Assembly (NCBI GenBank): GCA_945910815.1
Contig: CAMDZD010000001.1
Coordinates: 1 to 64,000, forward strand
DNA length: 64,000 bases
Origin: an uncultured Clostridia bacterium
Lineage (GTDB): Bacteria; Bacillota; Clostridia; Oscillospirales; Ruminococcaceae
Direction of reading: 5' to 3'
The notes under the pieces are model-generated. The model did not search any database. It was given only the letters and a program-made list of their open reading frames with translations, and was not told the origin of the DNA. Below are positions 27,592 to 38,348 of this stretch, piece after piece (positions within the stretch are counted from its first letter, which is position 1; every line of letters begins with the position of its first letter). The position numbers were made by a program, and so were the translations under genes.

Positions 27592-29400
27592 TCAGCTGTC
27601 GAGCTTGAGAACGCTCATAAAAGCTTCCTGTGGTACTTCTACCGAGCCAAGCTGACGCATACGCTTTTTACCCTCTTTCTGTTTTTCAAGAAGTTTCTTT
27701 TTACGTGTAATATCACCGCCGTAACACTTTGCAAGTACGTCCTTACGCATTGCCTTAACAGTTTCTCTTGCGATAATTTTTCCGCCGATTGATGCCTGAA
27801 TCGGTACTTCAAAAAGCTGACGGGGTATATTTTCCTTAAGTTTTTCGGCAATCTTTCTTGCTCTGCCGTATGCCTTGTCAATGTGAACTATAAATGAAAG
27901 TGCGTCAACTATTTCGCCGTTAAGAAGCATATCAAGCTTAACGAGTTTGGAGGGAGAATATCCCATAAGCTCATAATCAAACGATGCATATCCCCTTGTA
28001 CGTGATTTGAGGGCATCAAAGAAATCATATACTATTTCATTTAACGGCAATTCATAATGCAGAGTTACTCTTGTATCGTCAAGATACTGCATATCCTTGA
28101 AAATTCCACGTCTTTCCTGACAGAGTTCCATAATATTGCCGACAAATTCGGACGGTGAGAGAATATCCGCCTTGACCATAGGTTCTTCTGCCTGCTGAAT
28201 AAGTGAAGTATCGGGATAATTTGTAGGATTATCTATATATACTGTTTCTCCGCTTGTAAGAGTAACTTTATATATAACTGACGGTGCAGTGGTAATCAAA
28301 TCCAAGTTATATTCACGTTCAAGGCGTTCCTGAATAATTTCCATGTGGAGAAGTCCGAGAAATCCGCAACGGAATCCGAATCCGAGTGCTATTGAAGTTT
28401 CCGGTTCAAATGACAATGAAGCGTCGTTAAGCTGTAACTTTTCGAGAGCGTCACGCAAATCGCCGTATTTTGCACCGTCTGCGGGATATATACCGGAATA
28501 AACCATAGGATTTACTTTTCTGTATCCCGGAAGTGCCTCCTCACATGGATTGTCCGCAAGAGTTACGGTATCGCCTACACGTGTATCGCCTATGCTCTTG
28601 ATAGATGCTGACAAATAGCCTACTTCACCTGCTTTAAGCTCTCCGGAATTTACAAGTGATGATGCGTCCATATGACCTGCTTCAACTATTGTAAATTCCG
28701 CACCTGTTGACATAAGCTTTATGGTATCACCTATCTTAACAGTACCGTCCATAACTCTGATATATATTATAACTCCCTTGTATGAATCATAGTAGCTGTC
28801 AAAAATCAATGCTTTCAACGGTTTTTCAGTATCTCCGGAGGGTGCGGGAATATCTGTAACTATTTTTTCGAGTACGTCCTCAATATTAAGACCCGTTTTT
28901 GCGGATATTCTCGGAGCGTCCATTGCCGGAATACCTATAACCGATTCAATCTCACTGCATACACGTTCAGGGTCAGCGGAAGGCAAATCTATTTTATTTA
29001 CAACCGGTACGACTTCCAAATCATGCTCTATTGCAAGATAAGTATTTGCAAGTGTCTGAGCTTCAATGCCCTGCGATGCGTCAACTACAAGTATTGCACC
29101 CTCACACGCTGCAAGTGAACGTGATACCTCATAATTGAAGTCAACATGTCCGGGAGTATCAATAAGGTTGAATATATATTCTTCGCCGTTCTTTGCGGTA
29201 TATTTAAGCCTTACTGCACGGGCTTTTATAGTGATTCCCCTTTCACGTTCTATATCCATATTGTCAAGGAGCTGTTCTTCCATATCACGGACGGCAACTG
29301 TTTCAGTCTTTTCAAGTATACGGTCAGCAAGAGTTGATTTTCCGTGGTCTATATGTGCAATTATACAGAAATTGCGTATATTTTTATTAGCTTCAGCCAA
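27592..29400 (-). CDS. lepA: Elongation factor 4 (LepA)
   Basis: LepA is a ribosome-associated GTPase. The N-terminal domain has the P-loop [14 protein letters not shown], the switch [10 protein letters not shown] and the [10 protein letters not shown] motif; the C-terminal half includes the LepA-specific domain ending [16 protein letters not shown]. At 602 aa it matches the family. The start is a TTG at 29400 with TGAGGTATGC upstream; this is the only good start in the frame. It heads the lepA-hemW operon. Confidence 0.97.
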   Translation of the reverse strand: MAEANKNIRNFCIIAHIDHGKSTLADRILEKTETVAVRDMEEQLLDNMDIERERGITIKARAVRLKYTAKNGEEYIFNLIDTPGHVDFNYEVSRSLAACEGAILVVDASQGIEAQTLANTYLAIEHDLEVVPVVNKIDLPSADPERVCSEIESVIGIPAMDAPRISAKTGLNIEDVLEKIVTDIPAPSGDTEKPLKALIFDSYYDSYKGVIIYIRVMDGTVKIGDTIKLMSTGAEFTIVEAGHMDASSLVNSGELKAGEVGYLSASIKSIGDTRVGDTVTLADNPCEEALPGYRKVNPMVYSGIYPADGAKYGDLRDALEKLQLNDASLSFEPETSIALGFGFRCGFLGLLHMEIIQERLEREYNLDLITTAPSVIYKVTLTSGETVYIDNPTNYPDTSLIQQAEEPMVKADILSPSEFVGNIMELCQERRGIFKDMQYLDDTRVTLHYELPLNEIVYDFFDALKSRTRGYASFDYELMGYSPSKLVKLDMLLNGEIVDALSFIVHIDKAYGRARKIAEKLKENIPRQLFEVPIQASIGGKIIARETVKAMRKDVLAKCYGGDITRKKKLLEKQKEGKKRMRQLGSVEVPQEAFMSVLKLDS

Positions 29401-29436
29401 ATTGCATACCTCATTTCAAAAAATTTTTCTGTTTAT

Positions 29437-29465
29437 ATTATAGCAGAATTTAGTCCGGTTGTAAA
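29437..29465 (-). promoter_or_regulatory. Promoter of lepA operon
   Basis: On the minus strand TTTACA (29465-29460) and TATAAT (29442-29437) are 17 bp apart. Confidence 0.7.
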
Positions 29466-29471
29466 GCATTA

Positions 29472-29501
29472 TTGACAAAGAATTTAGTTATATGATATAA
29501 T
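29472..29501 (+). promoter_or_regulatory. Promoter of the HAD-like gene at 29530
   Basis: TTGACA (29472-29477) and TATAAT (29496-29501), 18 bp apart, with an extended -10 TG at 29493-29494. It diverges from the lepA promoter only about 6 bp away. Confidence 0.75.
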
Positions 29502-29529
29502 ATATATAATATGTCAGGAGGTGCTGAAA

Positions 29530-29997
29530 GTGATAGTTTCGTTTGATTTAGATGATACACTTTTCATAAATCCCGAAAAATGCAGTGCCGAAAAAAGTCT
29601 GCACTTTCCGCTGAATATTGTTTTCCGTGACAGACTCCGTGCCGGAACAGTAAAACTTATTTCAGAACTGAAAAAGAAAAATATTCGGGTGTGGATTTAT
29701 ACAACGTCATTCCGTTCGGAATGGTATATAAAAACGCTTTTCAGATGCTATGGAATCAATATTGATTATATAGTCAACAGCGAACGCCATAAAAAAGAAG
29801 TTCAGGGCGAAAAGTCCGAACCTATGCCGTCAAAATATCCCTCCAGATACCGCATTGACCTGCATATTGATGATGATATATCCGTTGCGGAAAACGGAAA
29901 AATATACGGATTCAAAGTTTATCTTATTTCGGAAAATAATCCGAAATGGGTTGATGAAATTCTTAATCAGGTAAATAAAATCAAAAGGGCGGTATAA
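29530..29997 (+). CDS. HAD-fold hydrolase-like protein
   Basis: This is a 155-aa protein with a HAD-like start (SFDLDDTLF, motif I) and a motif II segment IYTTSF, but the C-terminal half lacks the clear motif IV Asp pair (an IDDDIS segment is the best candidate). It is shorter than typical HAD hydrolases, with no cap. I prefer GTG at 29530, 8 nt after AGGAGG (29516-29521), over the GTG at 29521 that is part of the ribosome site. The substrate is not known. Confidence 0.75.
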   Translation: MIVSFDLDDTLFINPEKCSAEKSLHFPLNIVFRDRLRAGTVKLISELKKKNIRVWIYTTSFRSEWYIKTLFRCYGINIDYIVNSERHKKEVQGEKSEPMPSKYPSRYRIDLHIDDDISVAENGKIYGFKVYLISENNPKWVDEILNQVNKIKRAV

Positions 29998-30011
29998 TAT
30001 TTACCGCCCTT
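29985..30011. terminator. Bidirectional terminator with a stop codon in its loop
   Basis: AAGGGCGGTA / TACCGCCCTT with loop TAATATT. The TAA stop of the plus-strand gene (29995-29997) is the start of the loop. It serves converging hslO too. Confidence 0.85.
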
Positions 30012-30016
30012 GAAAA

Positions 30017-30886
30017 TTATTTGATAAGCTTTGCTATTTCCTTTGGAGTAAAAGTATATTTTTTATCGCAGAAATGACAGCATATCTCAACATTTTTTCC
30101 CTCGTCAGCCATTGCGGAAAGTTCTTTTTTTCCGAGACTGATTAATACTCTTTCAGTACGTTCACGACTGCAGTCGCATTTATAGAATACTTCCGATTCA
30201 TCAAGAATATTCGGTTCAAGACCGTCAAGAAGTTTCAGAGCTATCTCCTCTGCTGTCATACCGTCTGTCATCATAGTTGTTACGGGAGGGAGAGTATTTA
30301 TATTTTTTTCAAGAACATCAATGCACTTCTCGTCTGCAAAAGGAAGTAGCTGTATTAAATAACCTCCTGCAACCTTTACAGTCAAATCAGGATTTACAAG
30401 AACTCCAAGACCGCATACTGTCGGAATCTGTTCACTTGTTGCATAGTAGCTTGCAATATCCTCTGCAATTTCTCCCGATACAAGCGGAATCACTCCTACA
30501 TAAGGCTCTTTAAGTCCCAAATCCTTGACTACTGACAATGTACCGTCTTTTCCTACTGCACCGCCGACATCTAATTTTCCGTATTTATTCAGCGGAATTT
30601 CTACAACAGGATTCGTTGCATAGCTTTTAACGTTTCCCCTGCTGTCTGCAACTGCAACAAGCTGACCTGTTGCACCTCCGCCGTCAACTCTTAAAGTTAC
30701 AGTGTCATCTTTATTTTTAAGACCGTATCCCATAAGCGAAGCACCGATTGAAAGCCTTCCGAGACCTGCTGTTACTACTGCTGATGTTTTGTGTATTCTC
30801 TCCATTTCTGATATTATATCCGTAGCGTCAAGGAACATTGATATTACTGATGCGTCCTTTGATATTGCACGTTTTAAGATTCCCAT
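30017..30886 (-). CDS. hslO: 33-kDa redox chaperone Hsp33
   Basis: Hsp33 is a cytoplasmic chaperone activated when its zinc-bound cysteines oxidise. The 289 aa match the family. The C-terminal redox switch is present: C-x-C in KCDCSRER and C-x2-C in CCHFCDKK (C270/C273). The body has GGGATGQLVAVAD and YATSEQIPT typical of the family. A ribosome site (GGAGGT) precedes the ATG. It follows the methyltransferase gene by 14 bp. Confidence 0.95.
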   Translation of the reverse strand: MGILKRAISKDASVISMFLDATDIISEMERIHKTSAVVTAGLGRLSIGASLMGYGLKNKDDTVTLRVDGGGATGQLVAVADSRGNVKSYATNPVVEIPLNKYGKLDVGGAVGKDGTLSVVKDLGLKEPYVGVIPLVSGEIAEDIASYYATSEQIPTVCGLGVLVNPDLTVKVAGGYLIQLLPFADEKCIDVLEKNINTLPPVTTMMTDGMTAEEIALKLLDGLEPNILDESEVFYKCDCSRERTERVLISLGKKELSAMADEGKNVEICCHFCDKKYTFTPKEIAKLIK

Positions 30887-30900
30887 AAAAAATTTACCTC

Positions 30901-31647
30901 CTATATTTTTCTTGTTGTGATTACTATACGCTGACTTTTTTCATTCGGCGGATTAAAGCTGTCGTCATCGTATTCAGCAAGAATTTCAAGACCACATTCT
31001 TTAAGAATATTTTCTATTGTTTCCAGACTGTAAGCTTTTTCACTGAAATTTTCCGTTGTGCGGTGATATATATTCCCGTCACGCTCAAAAAATTCGAGAT
31101 TTATGTTTACCTGATTATTATTTTTGTCAAGGGAATTTTCCCATACACAATATACGTCATCGGTTTCATATGTGAAAGTATTATCCGCAAGTATATTCTG
31201 ATGTTTGTAAACAGTATTCATATCAAATATGAAAAGACCGTTCGGTTCTGCAAAAAGTGATACTCTTTTGAATACTTTTTTCACATCATCGATAGAATCA
31301 AGATGATTTATGCTGTCCAACGCACAGACAGTTATTCCGACTGTTCCGAACATATCAATATCACGCATATCCTGACAGAGATACTGTATAGGCAGATTTT
31401 TTTCAAACTTCTTTTCCATAGCAATTCCGAGCATTTCCATTGAATTGTCAACACCTATTACATCATATCCGAGTTCCGCAAAGACCTCCGAAAGACTTCC
31501 CGTACCGCAACCCAAATCAAGAAGTATATTATTATCTGTTTTATTGTATTTTTTTATAATTTCGTGAAAATATTCCCCACGCTTTTTATAGTCAATATTT
31601 GCTGTCAAATCATCATAGTATTTTGCAAATACGCTGTAACTGCTCAT
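30901..31647 (-). CDS. Class I SAM-dependent methyltransferase
   Basis: This is a 248-aa methyltransferase of the Methyltransf_11/25 type. It has FAKYYDDLT near the start, the SAM motif LDLGCGTGSLSEVFAELGY, then DNSMEMLGIA and the motif III region. The substrate is unknown; the sequence gives no further hint. It sits between the repeat-containing lipoprotein and hslO in the same direction. Confidence 0.87.
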   Translation of the reverse strand: MSSYSVFAKYYDDLTANIDYKKRGEYFHEIIKKYNKTDNNILLDLGCGTGSLSEVFAELGYDVIGVDNSMEMLGIAMEKKFEKNLPIQYLCQDMRDIDMFGTVGITVCALDSINHLDSIDDVKKVFKRVSLFAEPNGLFIFDMNTVYKHQNILADNTFTYETDDVYCVWENSLDKNNNQVNINLEFFERDGNIYHRTTENFSEKAYSLETIENILKECGLEILAEYDDDSFNPPNEKSQRIVITTRKI

Positions 31648-31663
31648 TTAATCACCTCTTTGT

Positions 31664-33367
31664 TTAAGTTTTCGGAGTTGCTGTTGCATCTCTTTCGTAG
31701 CTTTCAACAAGTGTTTCATTTCCGTAATAGTCTATATCATATGTTTCAATAATAGTCGTTCTGTTTACAGTATCAACACGGTTTACTGTTTTCTGATACG
31801 GTAAAAATTCATCATTGTACCACTTGTATTTAACAGTTTCACGGATATTGTTTTCTATGCTGAATGTATAATAATATTTAAATTCTTCGCCCGTTTCGGA
31901 AATATCTGTTCCGCACTGCATTCTCTTTCCGATTTTATTAAGTTCGTCCCAGCGGTCAAACTGAAACGTCTGCGGATTGAATCTGTAATAGACACCTTTT
32001 GAATCATACATAGTATTTTCGGGAATAAATAAATCCTTAAAGCCGTCAGAATCAAAATCCTCACTTGACTCGGAAATATAATATTCCGGAGCATATTCAA
32101 ATTCGGAAAGACTTTCATAGAAATCACCCGAAATATGCTGTAATGAATCATCATATCCGAGAATCATAACATCAAGACCGCTTTTATTTACTCTGAAATA
32201 AATATCATCGGGATTAAAGCAACCAACTTTATTGCCGTTTTTATCATAGATAATTTTTTCACGCTTAACAAGTTCCTCATTGTCGGAATTTTTTACGGAA
32301 TAGGTTTCCGTCCAGAGTCCTCCGCTGTCCTCATAGCCTGTAATATGTTCACGGAGTCTTATTTTCTGGTATTTCCATTTATATACAAATTTTTCAAAGC
32401 GGTAATTCTCACTGTAATTATTTACCCAGTAAAGATTTTTATTTTCACTGTCAACGGCAAGCTCATGACCGATTTTATTAAGCTCGTCCCATTTTTCATA
32501 AAGCCTTGTAAAAGGATTGTAACGGAAATACGTTCCGCATGAATACATTGCACCATTTTTCATAGATACAAATAAATCTTCATTGCCGTCAAAATCGTAA
32601 TCATAAAATTCAATCTTGTTTTCATCGGGAGTATAATCACATTCGAGAGTCTGCAAAACTTTATCACCGAATATAATATCAACGCTGTTTCCGGAAACTT
32701 TAAATTCATAAAGAGATTTTATATCAACTTCCTTTCTTTCGGAAGTTCCGTCATCAGATAAAATCAGCTGTTCTCTTTTCAGAAGATTTTCATTTCCGTC
32801 CGAATCATAATTAAAAGTATCAATATAAATCAAGCCTTTTTCATCTTTTTCATACTGAACCTCACGGGAAACAGGCTTTAATTTATCATTTTCCCATTTA
32901 TAGACTGTATCCTCATAACCGGAATTTATTCCCGTTATACAACATTCAAGACTGTTTTTATCTGCTGACATAAGCAAGCCTATTCTGTTAAGTTCTTCAC
33001 ATTCTTCAAAAAGACCTGTTCCGGCATTATATGTATAGTAAACTCCGGAAACGTTCGGAGTTTCAAAAGATGATGGAATAAAAAAATCCTCATAGCCGTC
33101 AAAATTGTAATCATTGAAACTGAAATGCATTTCCGGAGAAGTATCAAAATAAGGCGGATAATTTTCAAGATAATCCGTTTCTATAAGCTGAATAAATTCA
33201 CCTTTTTTTGAAACTTCTATGCCGGACTGATTCAGCCTGAATGACATTCCCGAGGGCATTTCAATAATAAATTCAGCGTTTTTATATGGATTTTCGGGGG
33301 CTTTTTTATTACTGCATGCCGTAAGGAATACAGCCGGAAACAATATAAATGCAAGTAATTTTTTCAT
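31664..33367 (-). CDS. Lipoprotein with three long internal repeats
   Basis: This is a 567-aa predicted surface lipoprotein: a signal peptide ends in LTAC with Cys18. The body is three related repeats of about 170-180 residues. Each holds a D-x-D-x-DG-x-x-DL(F) segment (NFDGYEDF, DFDGNEDL, DSDGFKDL), then YYRYNPxT and WDELNKIG, then a YKW segment and an ETYxxDxxGNE stretch. The acidic loops look like calcium-binding FG-GAP/VCBS-like or XAC2610-related modules. Function unknown; extracellular structural or binding role is inferred. It is the first gene after the secA terminator. Confidence 0.78.
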   Translation of the reverse strand: MKKLLAFILFPAVFLTACSNKKAPENPYKNAEFIIEMPSGMSFRLNQSGIEVSKKGEFIQLIETDYLENYPPYFDTSPEMHFSFNDYNFDGYEDFFIPSSFETPNVSGVYYTYNAGTGLFEECEELNRIGLLMSADKNSLECCITGINSGYEDTVYKWENDKLKPVSREVQYEKDEKGLIYIDTFNYDSDGNENLLKREQLILSDDGTSERKEVDIKSLYEFKVSGNSVDIIFGDKVLQTLECDYTPDENKIEFYDYDFDGNEDLFVSMKNGAMYSCGTYFRYNPFTRLYEKWDELNKIGHELAVDSENKNLYWVNNYSENYRFEKFVYKWKYQKIRLREHITGYEDSGGLWTETYSVKNSDNEELVKREKIIYDKNGNKVGCFNPDDIYFRVNKSGLDVMILGYDDSLQHISGDFYESLSEFEYAPEYYISESSEDFDSDGFKDLFIPENTMYDSKGVYYRFNPQTFQFDRWDELNKIGKRMQCGTDISETGEEFKYYYTFSIENNIRETVKYKWYNDEFLPYQKTVNRVDTVNRTTIIETYDIDYYGNETLVESYERDATATPKT

Positions 33368-33381
33368 AGCGTCATTCCTTT

Positions 33382-33413
33382 AAAAAACAAGGGACGCACC
33401 GCAAGTACGCCCC
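33382..33413 (-). terminator. Terminator of secA
   Basis: On the minus strand GGGGCGTAC and GTGCGTCCC (33413-33405 with 33399-33391) pair across a 5-nt loop, with two wobble pairs, followed by TTGTTTTTT. Confidence 0.82.
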
Positions 33414-33422
33414 CGCTTAAAA

Positions 33423-36164
33423 TTATTTATTAGCACCACAGCACTTTTTATATTTTTTACCGCTTCCACAGGGACATGGGTCATTAGGATTAATTTTTTC
33501 GGAATGTCTTGCCTCATCAAAGCTTCCGTCACCTGCACCGGCATTAGGAGCGTCAGGCTTCTGAACCTGTTCACGTTCAGGCATAGCGTTTTTCTGGAGC
33601 TTTACTGTAAGCAACATTCTTACTGTATCCTCGCATATTGAATCAATCATAGCATCAAACATTTCAAAGCCTTCAAATCTGTATTCATCAGCCGGATTTT
33701 TCTGACCGAATGCACGCAGTCCGATACCCTTTTTGAGTTCTTCCATATCATCAATATGAGCCATCCACTTTGTATCAACAACCTTAAGGAGAATTACACG
33801 TTCAAGCTCACGGATAATATCCTTGCCGTATTCATCTTCCTTAGCCTGATAGATTTCCTTAGCCTTGTCAGTAAGAGCAGTTATAATATCTTCCTTAGAA
33901 GTTTCTTCAAGTTCATTTCCCTCAAATACGAGGTCTTCTTCAGTGATAAGCCAACCCATGAAGTATTCACGGAGTCCCGCCATATTCCATTCTGCACGGT
34001 CATCATCATCGGCAAGGTATGTATTGACCATATTTTTTACAAGGTCATCAATCATCCTGAGAATATTTTCATGTAAATCCTCACCGTTAAGAGCCTCTGA
34101 ACGCTGATTGTAAATAATTTCACGCTGTCTGTTCATAACATCATCATAATTGAGAACGTTCTTTCTTATGCTGAAGTTTCTGCCCTCGACTTTCTTCTGT
34201 GAAGATTCGATAATCTTTGTAAGCATTTTGCTTTCAATCGGCATAGATTCATCAACGTTAAGGGTTTTCATCATATTTTCGAGACGGTCGCCTGCGAATA
34301 TTCTCATAAGGTCATCTTCAACAGAGAGGAAGAAACAGCTTTCGCCTACGTCACCCTGACGGCCTGCACGTCCTCGGAGCTGATTGTCAATACGTCTTGA
34401 CTCGTGGCGTTCTGTACCGAGAATATAAAGACCTCCTGCTTCCTTAACTGCAACAGCCTTTTCCTTTACTTCCTCATTGAATTTGTCATAGAGTTCCTTG
34501 TAAACGGCTCTTGCCTTGAGTATTTCCTCATTGTCAGTATCAGCAAATCCGATAGCCTCTGTAATGATTTCTTCGGGATATTCACGTTTTCTCATTTCAG
34601 CCTTAGCAAGAAATTCGGCATTACCGCCGAGCATAATATCAGTACCACGTCCTGCCATGTTGGTAGCAATTGTAACAGCACCGTACTTACCTGCCTGTGC
34701 AACGATTTCAGCTTCCTTAGCGTGATGCTTGGCGTTGAGGACTTCGTGCTTTATGCCACGTCTTTTAAGCATTGCTGAAAGGAGTTCTGATTTTTCGATT
34801 GAGATAGTACCTACAAGTATGGGCTGTCCCTTTTTGTGACATTCTTCAATCTGATTTATAATAGCATCGAATTTTCCCTTTTCAGTTCTGTAAATCTGGT
34901 CATTGTGGTCAATTCTGGCGATAGGCTTGTTTGTAGGAACTGCAACAACATCGAGCTTATAGATTTCCTTGAACTCATCTTCTTCAGTCATAGCAGTACC
35001 GGTCATACCGGAAAGCTTATCATAAAGGCGGAAGAAATTCTGGAATGTGATAGTTGCAAGGGTTTTTGATTCACGGGCAATTTTAACTCCCTCTTTAGCC
35101 TCGATAGCCTGATGAAGTCCGTCATTGAATCTTCTTCCGAGCATTAAACGTCCTGTAAATTCATCAACTATGATAACTTCCCCATCCTTTACAACATAGT
35201 CAATATCAGCTTTCATGATACCGTTAGCCTTTATAGCCTGATTGATATGATGGAGGAGTGTCATATTTTCGGGGTCCATAAGGTTTTCAACGTGGAATGC
35301 CTGTTCAGCCTTTTTGATACCCTGAAGTGTAATAGTAGCAGTCTTAGCCTTTTCGTCAATAATATAGTCAGCATTTTCATTTGCTTCTTCCTGGTCAACC
35401 TTGTCGTCCATTTCAACGACTGTTACCGGAACGAGAGTTTTTGCGAATTTGTCAACTATTGAATAGAGTTCAGTTGACTTGTCGCCACGTCCTGATATAA
35501 TAAGAGGAGTTCTTGCCTCATCTATAAGGATAGAGTCGACTTCATCGACAATTGCAAAGCTATGACCTCTCTGAACCATATCCTTTTTATGTATAACCAT
35601 ATTGTCACGGAGATAGTCAAAGCCGAGTTCGTTATTAGTACCGTATGTAATATCACATGCATATGCGGCACGTCTCTGGTCATTCGTAAGACCGTGAAGT
35701 ATACAGCCTACTGTAAGACCAAGGAATCTGTGAACCTTTCCCATTTCCTCCGCCTGAGTTTTAGCAAGGTAATCGTTTACTGTTACGACATGAACACCTT
35801 TTCCGTCAAGAGCGTTGAGATATGATGCAACACATGCAACAAGGGTTTTACCTTCACCGGTTTTCATTTCAGCGATACGTCCCTGATGAAGAACGATTGC
35901 ACCGATAATCTGAACGGGAAAAGGTTTCTTGCCGAGAACACGCCATGCAGCTTCTCTTACAGTAGCCATAGCTTCGGGAAGTATATCATCGAGAGTTTCA
36001 CCTGTTTCGAGTCTGTTTTTAAATTCAGGAGTTTTTGCTTTTAATTCTGCATCTGAAAGCTTGCTGTATTCTTCATCAAGAGCAAGAACCTTATTTTTAA
36101 TAGGTTCAATTCTCGCAAGCTCTCTTTTACTGTGTGAACCGAAAATTGTGCTTAAAAGTCCCAT
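33423..36164 (-). CDS. secA: Preprotein translocase ATPase SecA
   Basis: SecA drives export through SecYEG. The 913 aa contain the DEAD motor: Walker A region [15 protein letters not shown], the [19 protein letters not shown] [15 protein letters not shown] segment, and helicase motifs [12 protein letters not shown] and RGRAGRQGD. The C-terminus ends with the zinc-binding SEC-C motif [16 protein letters not shown]. It starts with ATG at 36164 and a moderate AAAGGCGG site. Confidence 0.97.
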   Translation of the reverse strand: MGLLSTIFGSHSKRELARIEPIKNKVLALDEEYSKLSDAELKAKTPEFKNRLETGETLDDILPEAMATVREAAWRVLGKKPFPVQIIGAIVLHQGRIAEMKTGEGKTLVACVASYLNALDGKGVHVVTVNDYLAKTQAEEMGKVHRFLGLTVGCILHGLTNDQRRAAYACDITYGTNNELGFDYLRDNMVIHKKDMVQRGHSFAIVDEVDSILIDEARTPLIISGRGDKSTELYSIVDKFAKTLVPVTVVEMDDKVDQEEANENADYIIDEKAKTATITLQGIKKAEQAFHVENLMDPENMTLLHHINQAIKANGIMKADIDYVVKDGEVIIVDEFTGRLMLGRRFNDGLHQAIEAKEGVKIARESKTLATITFQNFFRLYDKLSGMTGTAMTEEDEFKEIYKLDVVAVPTNKPIARIDHNDQIYRTEKGKFDAIINQIEECHKKGQPILVGTISIEKSELLSAMLKRRGIKHEVLNAKHHAKEAEIVAQAGKYGAVTIATNMAGRGTDIMLGGNAEFLAKAEMRKREYPEEIITEAIGFADTDNEEILKARAVYKELYDKFNEEVKEKAVAVKEAGGLYILGTERHESRRIDNQLRGRAGRQGDVGESCFFLSVEDDLMRIFAGDRLENMMKTLNVDESMPIESKMLTKIIESSQKKVEGRNFSIRKNVLNYDDVMNRQREIIYNQRSEALNGEDLHENILRMIDDLVKNMVNTYLADDDDRAEWNMAGLREYFMGWLITEEDLVFEGNELEETSKEDIITALTDKAKEIYQAKEDEYGKDIIRELERVILLKVVDTKWMAHIDDMEELKKGIGLRAFGQKNPADEYRFEGFEMFDAMIDSICEDTVRMLLTVKLQKNAMPEREQVQKPDAPNAGAGDGSFDEARHSEKINPNDPCPCGSGKKYKKCCGANK

Positions 36165-36201
36165 TTGTTTACCGCCTTTACTTCATTAATAATATATTTA
36201 T

Positions 36202-36230
36202 ATTTTAACCCGAATATATTGATTTGTCAA
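36202..36230 (-). promoter_or_regulatory. Promoter of secA
   Basis: On the minus strand TTGACA (36230-36225) and TAAAAT (36207-36202), 17 bp apart. It lies directly downstream of tRNA-Arg, so secA need not depend on the tRNA transcript. Confidence 0.75.
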
Positions 36231-36245
36231 TAGCTTACAAAAAAA

Positions 36246-36317
36246 CACCCCCAACCGGAATCGAACCGATATTTAAGTCTTAGGAGGACCTCGTTCTATC
36301 CATTAAACTATGGGGGC
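36246..36317 (-). tRNA. tRNA-Arg (anticodon CCT)
   Basis: This 72-nt cloverleaf has an acceptor stem GCCCCCA/TGGGGGT with discriminator G, a D arm GTTT-AATGGATA-GAAC, an anticodon arm AGGTC-CTCCTAA-GACTT giving anticodon CCT, and a T arm ATCGG-TTCGATT-CCGGT. CCT reads AGG (Arg). CCA is not encoded. It lies between ftsH and secA. Confidence 0.93.
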
Positions 36318-36330
36318 GTGTCTGAATAAC

Positions 36331-36359
36331 ATTATATCACATATAAAAATAAAATGCAA
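36331..36359 (-). promoter_or_regulatory. Promoter of tRNA-Arg(CCT)
   Basis: On the minus strand TTGCAT (36359-36354) and TATAAT (36336-36331), 17 bp apart, end about 13 bp before the mature tRNA 5' end. Confidence 0.75.
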
Positions 36360-36391
36360 GTGTTTTTCGGATTTTTTTTAAAATAATAAAT

Positions 36392-36413
36392 GGGCGGAAA
36401 AGACTTTCCACCC
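36392..36413 (-). terminator. Terminator hairpin of ftsH
   Basis: On the minus strand GGGTGGAAA (36413-36405) pairs with TTTCCGCCC (36400-36392); it is followed by an AT-rich stretch rather than a strong T-run. Confidence 0.65.
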
Positions 36414-36421
36414 GTTGTTTA

Positions 36422-38338
36422 TCAATTATTATTTTCGGATTCTTCGGAATTTAAATTCTTTTTAACTGATATATCATCATCATCATCGAGAGTATATTCA
36501 AGTTCGCCTTTCATAAGCTTTTCGAAATCATCGCCATCGATTTTTTCATATCTTATGAGATATTCAGCAAGTTCGTGGAGTTTATCCATATTAGCTGTAA
36601 GAATGACTTCACATTCCTGATAAGCATTAGTGATAATATTCTTGATTTCGGCATCAATTTCGGAGGCTACTGCCTCGCTGTAATTTCTTGTATGACCGTA
36701 ATCCTTGCCGAGAAATACTTCATCATTGTCAGAACCGTATACAACAGTTCCGAGCTTTTCTGAGAATCCGTATTTTGTAACCATATTTCTTGCGGTAGCG
36801 GTAGCACGTTCAATATCGTTTGAAGCACCTGTGCATATATCATCAAGCACGAGAGCTTCAGCACATCTTCCGCCGAGCATCATAACAATGCTTTCACGCA
36901 TCTGAGTTCTTGAAACGTGGCTGTTATCATTAGTAGGTCTTGTCATAGTAAGACCGGCAGCCATACCTCTCTGAATTACAGTTACCTGATGTACTTTATC
37001 CTGAGTCTTGAGATTATAAGCAGCAATTGCATGACCTGCCTCGTGGTATGCGGTAATTTTCTTGTCACGTTCAGTAACGACTCTTGATTTCTTTTCAGGT
37101 CCTGCAATAACTTTGAGAGTAGCTTCCTCAATATCGGATTCCACAATAGCACGCCTGTTAGCTCTTGCAGCAAGGAGAGCTGCCTCATTGAGAAGATTTT
37201 CAAGGTCTGCACCTGTAAATCCCTGAGTAGTTTTTGCTATTATTTTCAAATCCACATCGGGAGCAAGAGGCTTGTTTTTGGAATGAACTTTAAGGATTTC
37301 CTCACGTCCCTTAACATCAGGATAACCGACAACAATCTGACGGTCAAATCTTCCCGGACGGAGAAGTGCCGGGTCAAGAATATCACGTCTGTTAGTAGCT
37401 GCAATTACAATAACGCTTTCGTTTCCTGTGAAACCGTCCATTTCAACAAGCAACTGGTTGAGAGTCTGTTCACGTTCATCGTGACCGCCTCCGAGACCTG
37501 CACCTCTGTGACGGCCTACGGCATCAATTTCATCGATAAAGATTATAGACGGTGAATGTTTTTTAGCCTGTTCAAACAAATCTCTTACTCTTGACGCACC
37601 TACACCGACAAACATTTCAACGAAATCCGAACCGGAAATAGGAAAGAAAGGACAGCCTGCCTCACCTGCAACGGCTCTTGCAAGAAGTGTTTTACCTGTT
37701 CCGGGAGGGCCTACAAGCAGAACGCCTTTCGGAATTTTCGCACCGATTTCCTTATATTTGTTTGAATGTTTAAGAAAATCAACGATTTCTTCGAGTTCCT
37801 GTTTTTCCTCATCAGCACCGGCAACATCTGCAAAAGTAGCTTTTCTTGCATTTGCCTGATTTTTAAGGTTAGCTTTGCCGAAATTATTGTATTTTCCGCC
37901 TGCACCTGTCTGTCGCATCATCATATATATGAATACGACTGCAATGATGACCATTATAAGAGTAGGTACAAGTGAAAGTAGCCACGTATTATCGTTTATC
38001 TTATAATAATCCTGTTCAAGTGGCTGGTCGGGATATTTTGCATTATATTCCTTTCGGTAATCCTTTGTATCTTCAAGAAAAATGTTGATATTCGGGACAT
38101 TGTATCTTATTTTATTGTTTCCGTCCCTAAGCTGGAGAACGAGTTCGCCGCTTCCGAGGTCAAGTGTATATGATTTTACTTCATAGTTATCAAAGTGAAC
38201 GATTATTTCGGAATATTCAGTAGTTTTTGCCTTTCCGGAAAACTGCGAAGCAACAAACCATATACCCAGAACAATAAACACAATGAAAAGGATATATGCT
38301 AAAAAACCTTTGCTCTTTTTTGGTGACAATTCATACAA
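36422..38338 (-). CDS. ftsH: ATP-dependent zinc metalloprotease FtsH
   Basis: FtsH is a membrane AAA+ protease that degrades misfolded and regulatory proteins. The 638 aa show two N-terminal membrane segments (about 13-30 and 112-130) with an external domain between, the AAA Walker [14 protein letters not shown], Walker [12 protein letters not shown], the second region of homology, and the zinc-protease motif AYHEAGHAI at about residue 435. The Asp/Glu-rich tail is family-variable. It follows hpt after 10 bp. Confidence 0.97.
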   Translation of the reverse strand: MYELSPKKSKGFLAYILFIVFIVLGIWFVASQFSGKAKTTEYSEIIVHFDNYEVKSYTLDLGSGELVLQLRDGNNKIRYNVPNINIFLEDTKDYRKEYNAKYPDQPLEQDYYKINDNTWLLSLVPTLIMVIIAVVFIYMMMRQTGAGGKYNNFGKANLKNQANARKATFADVAGADEEKQELEEIVDFLKHSNKYKEIGAKIPKGVLLVGPPGTGKTLLARAVAGEAGCPFFPISGSDFVEMFVGVGASRVRDLFEQAKKHSPSIIFIDEIDAVGRHRGAGLGGGHDEREQTLNQLLVEMDGFTGNESVIVIAATNRRDILDPALLRPGRFDRQIVVGYPDVKGREEILKVHSKNKPLAPDVDLKIIAKTTQGFTGADLENLLNEAALLAARANRRAIVESDIEEATLKVIAGPEKKSRVVTERDKKITAYHEAGHAIAAYNLKTQDKVHQVTVIQRGMAAGLTMTRPTNDNSHVSRTQMRESIVMMLGGRCAEALVLDDICTGASNDIERATATARNMVTKYGFSEKLGTVVYGSDNDEVFLGKDYGHTRNYSEAVASEIDAEIKNIITNAYQECEVILTANMDKLHELAEYLIRYEKIDGDDFEKLMKGELEYTLDDDDDISVKKNLNSEESENNN

Positions 38339-38348
38339 CTCCTATCTT

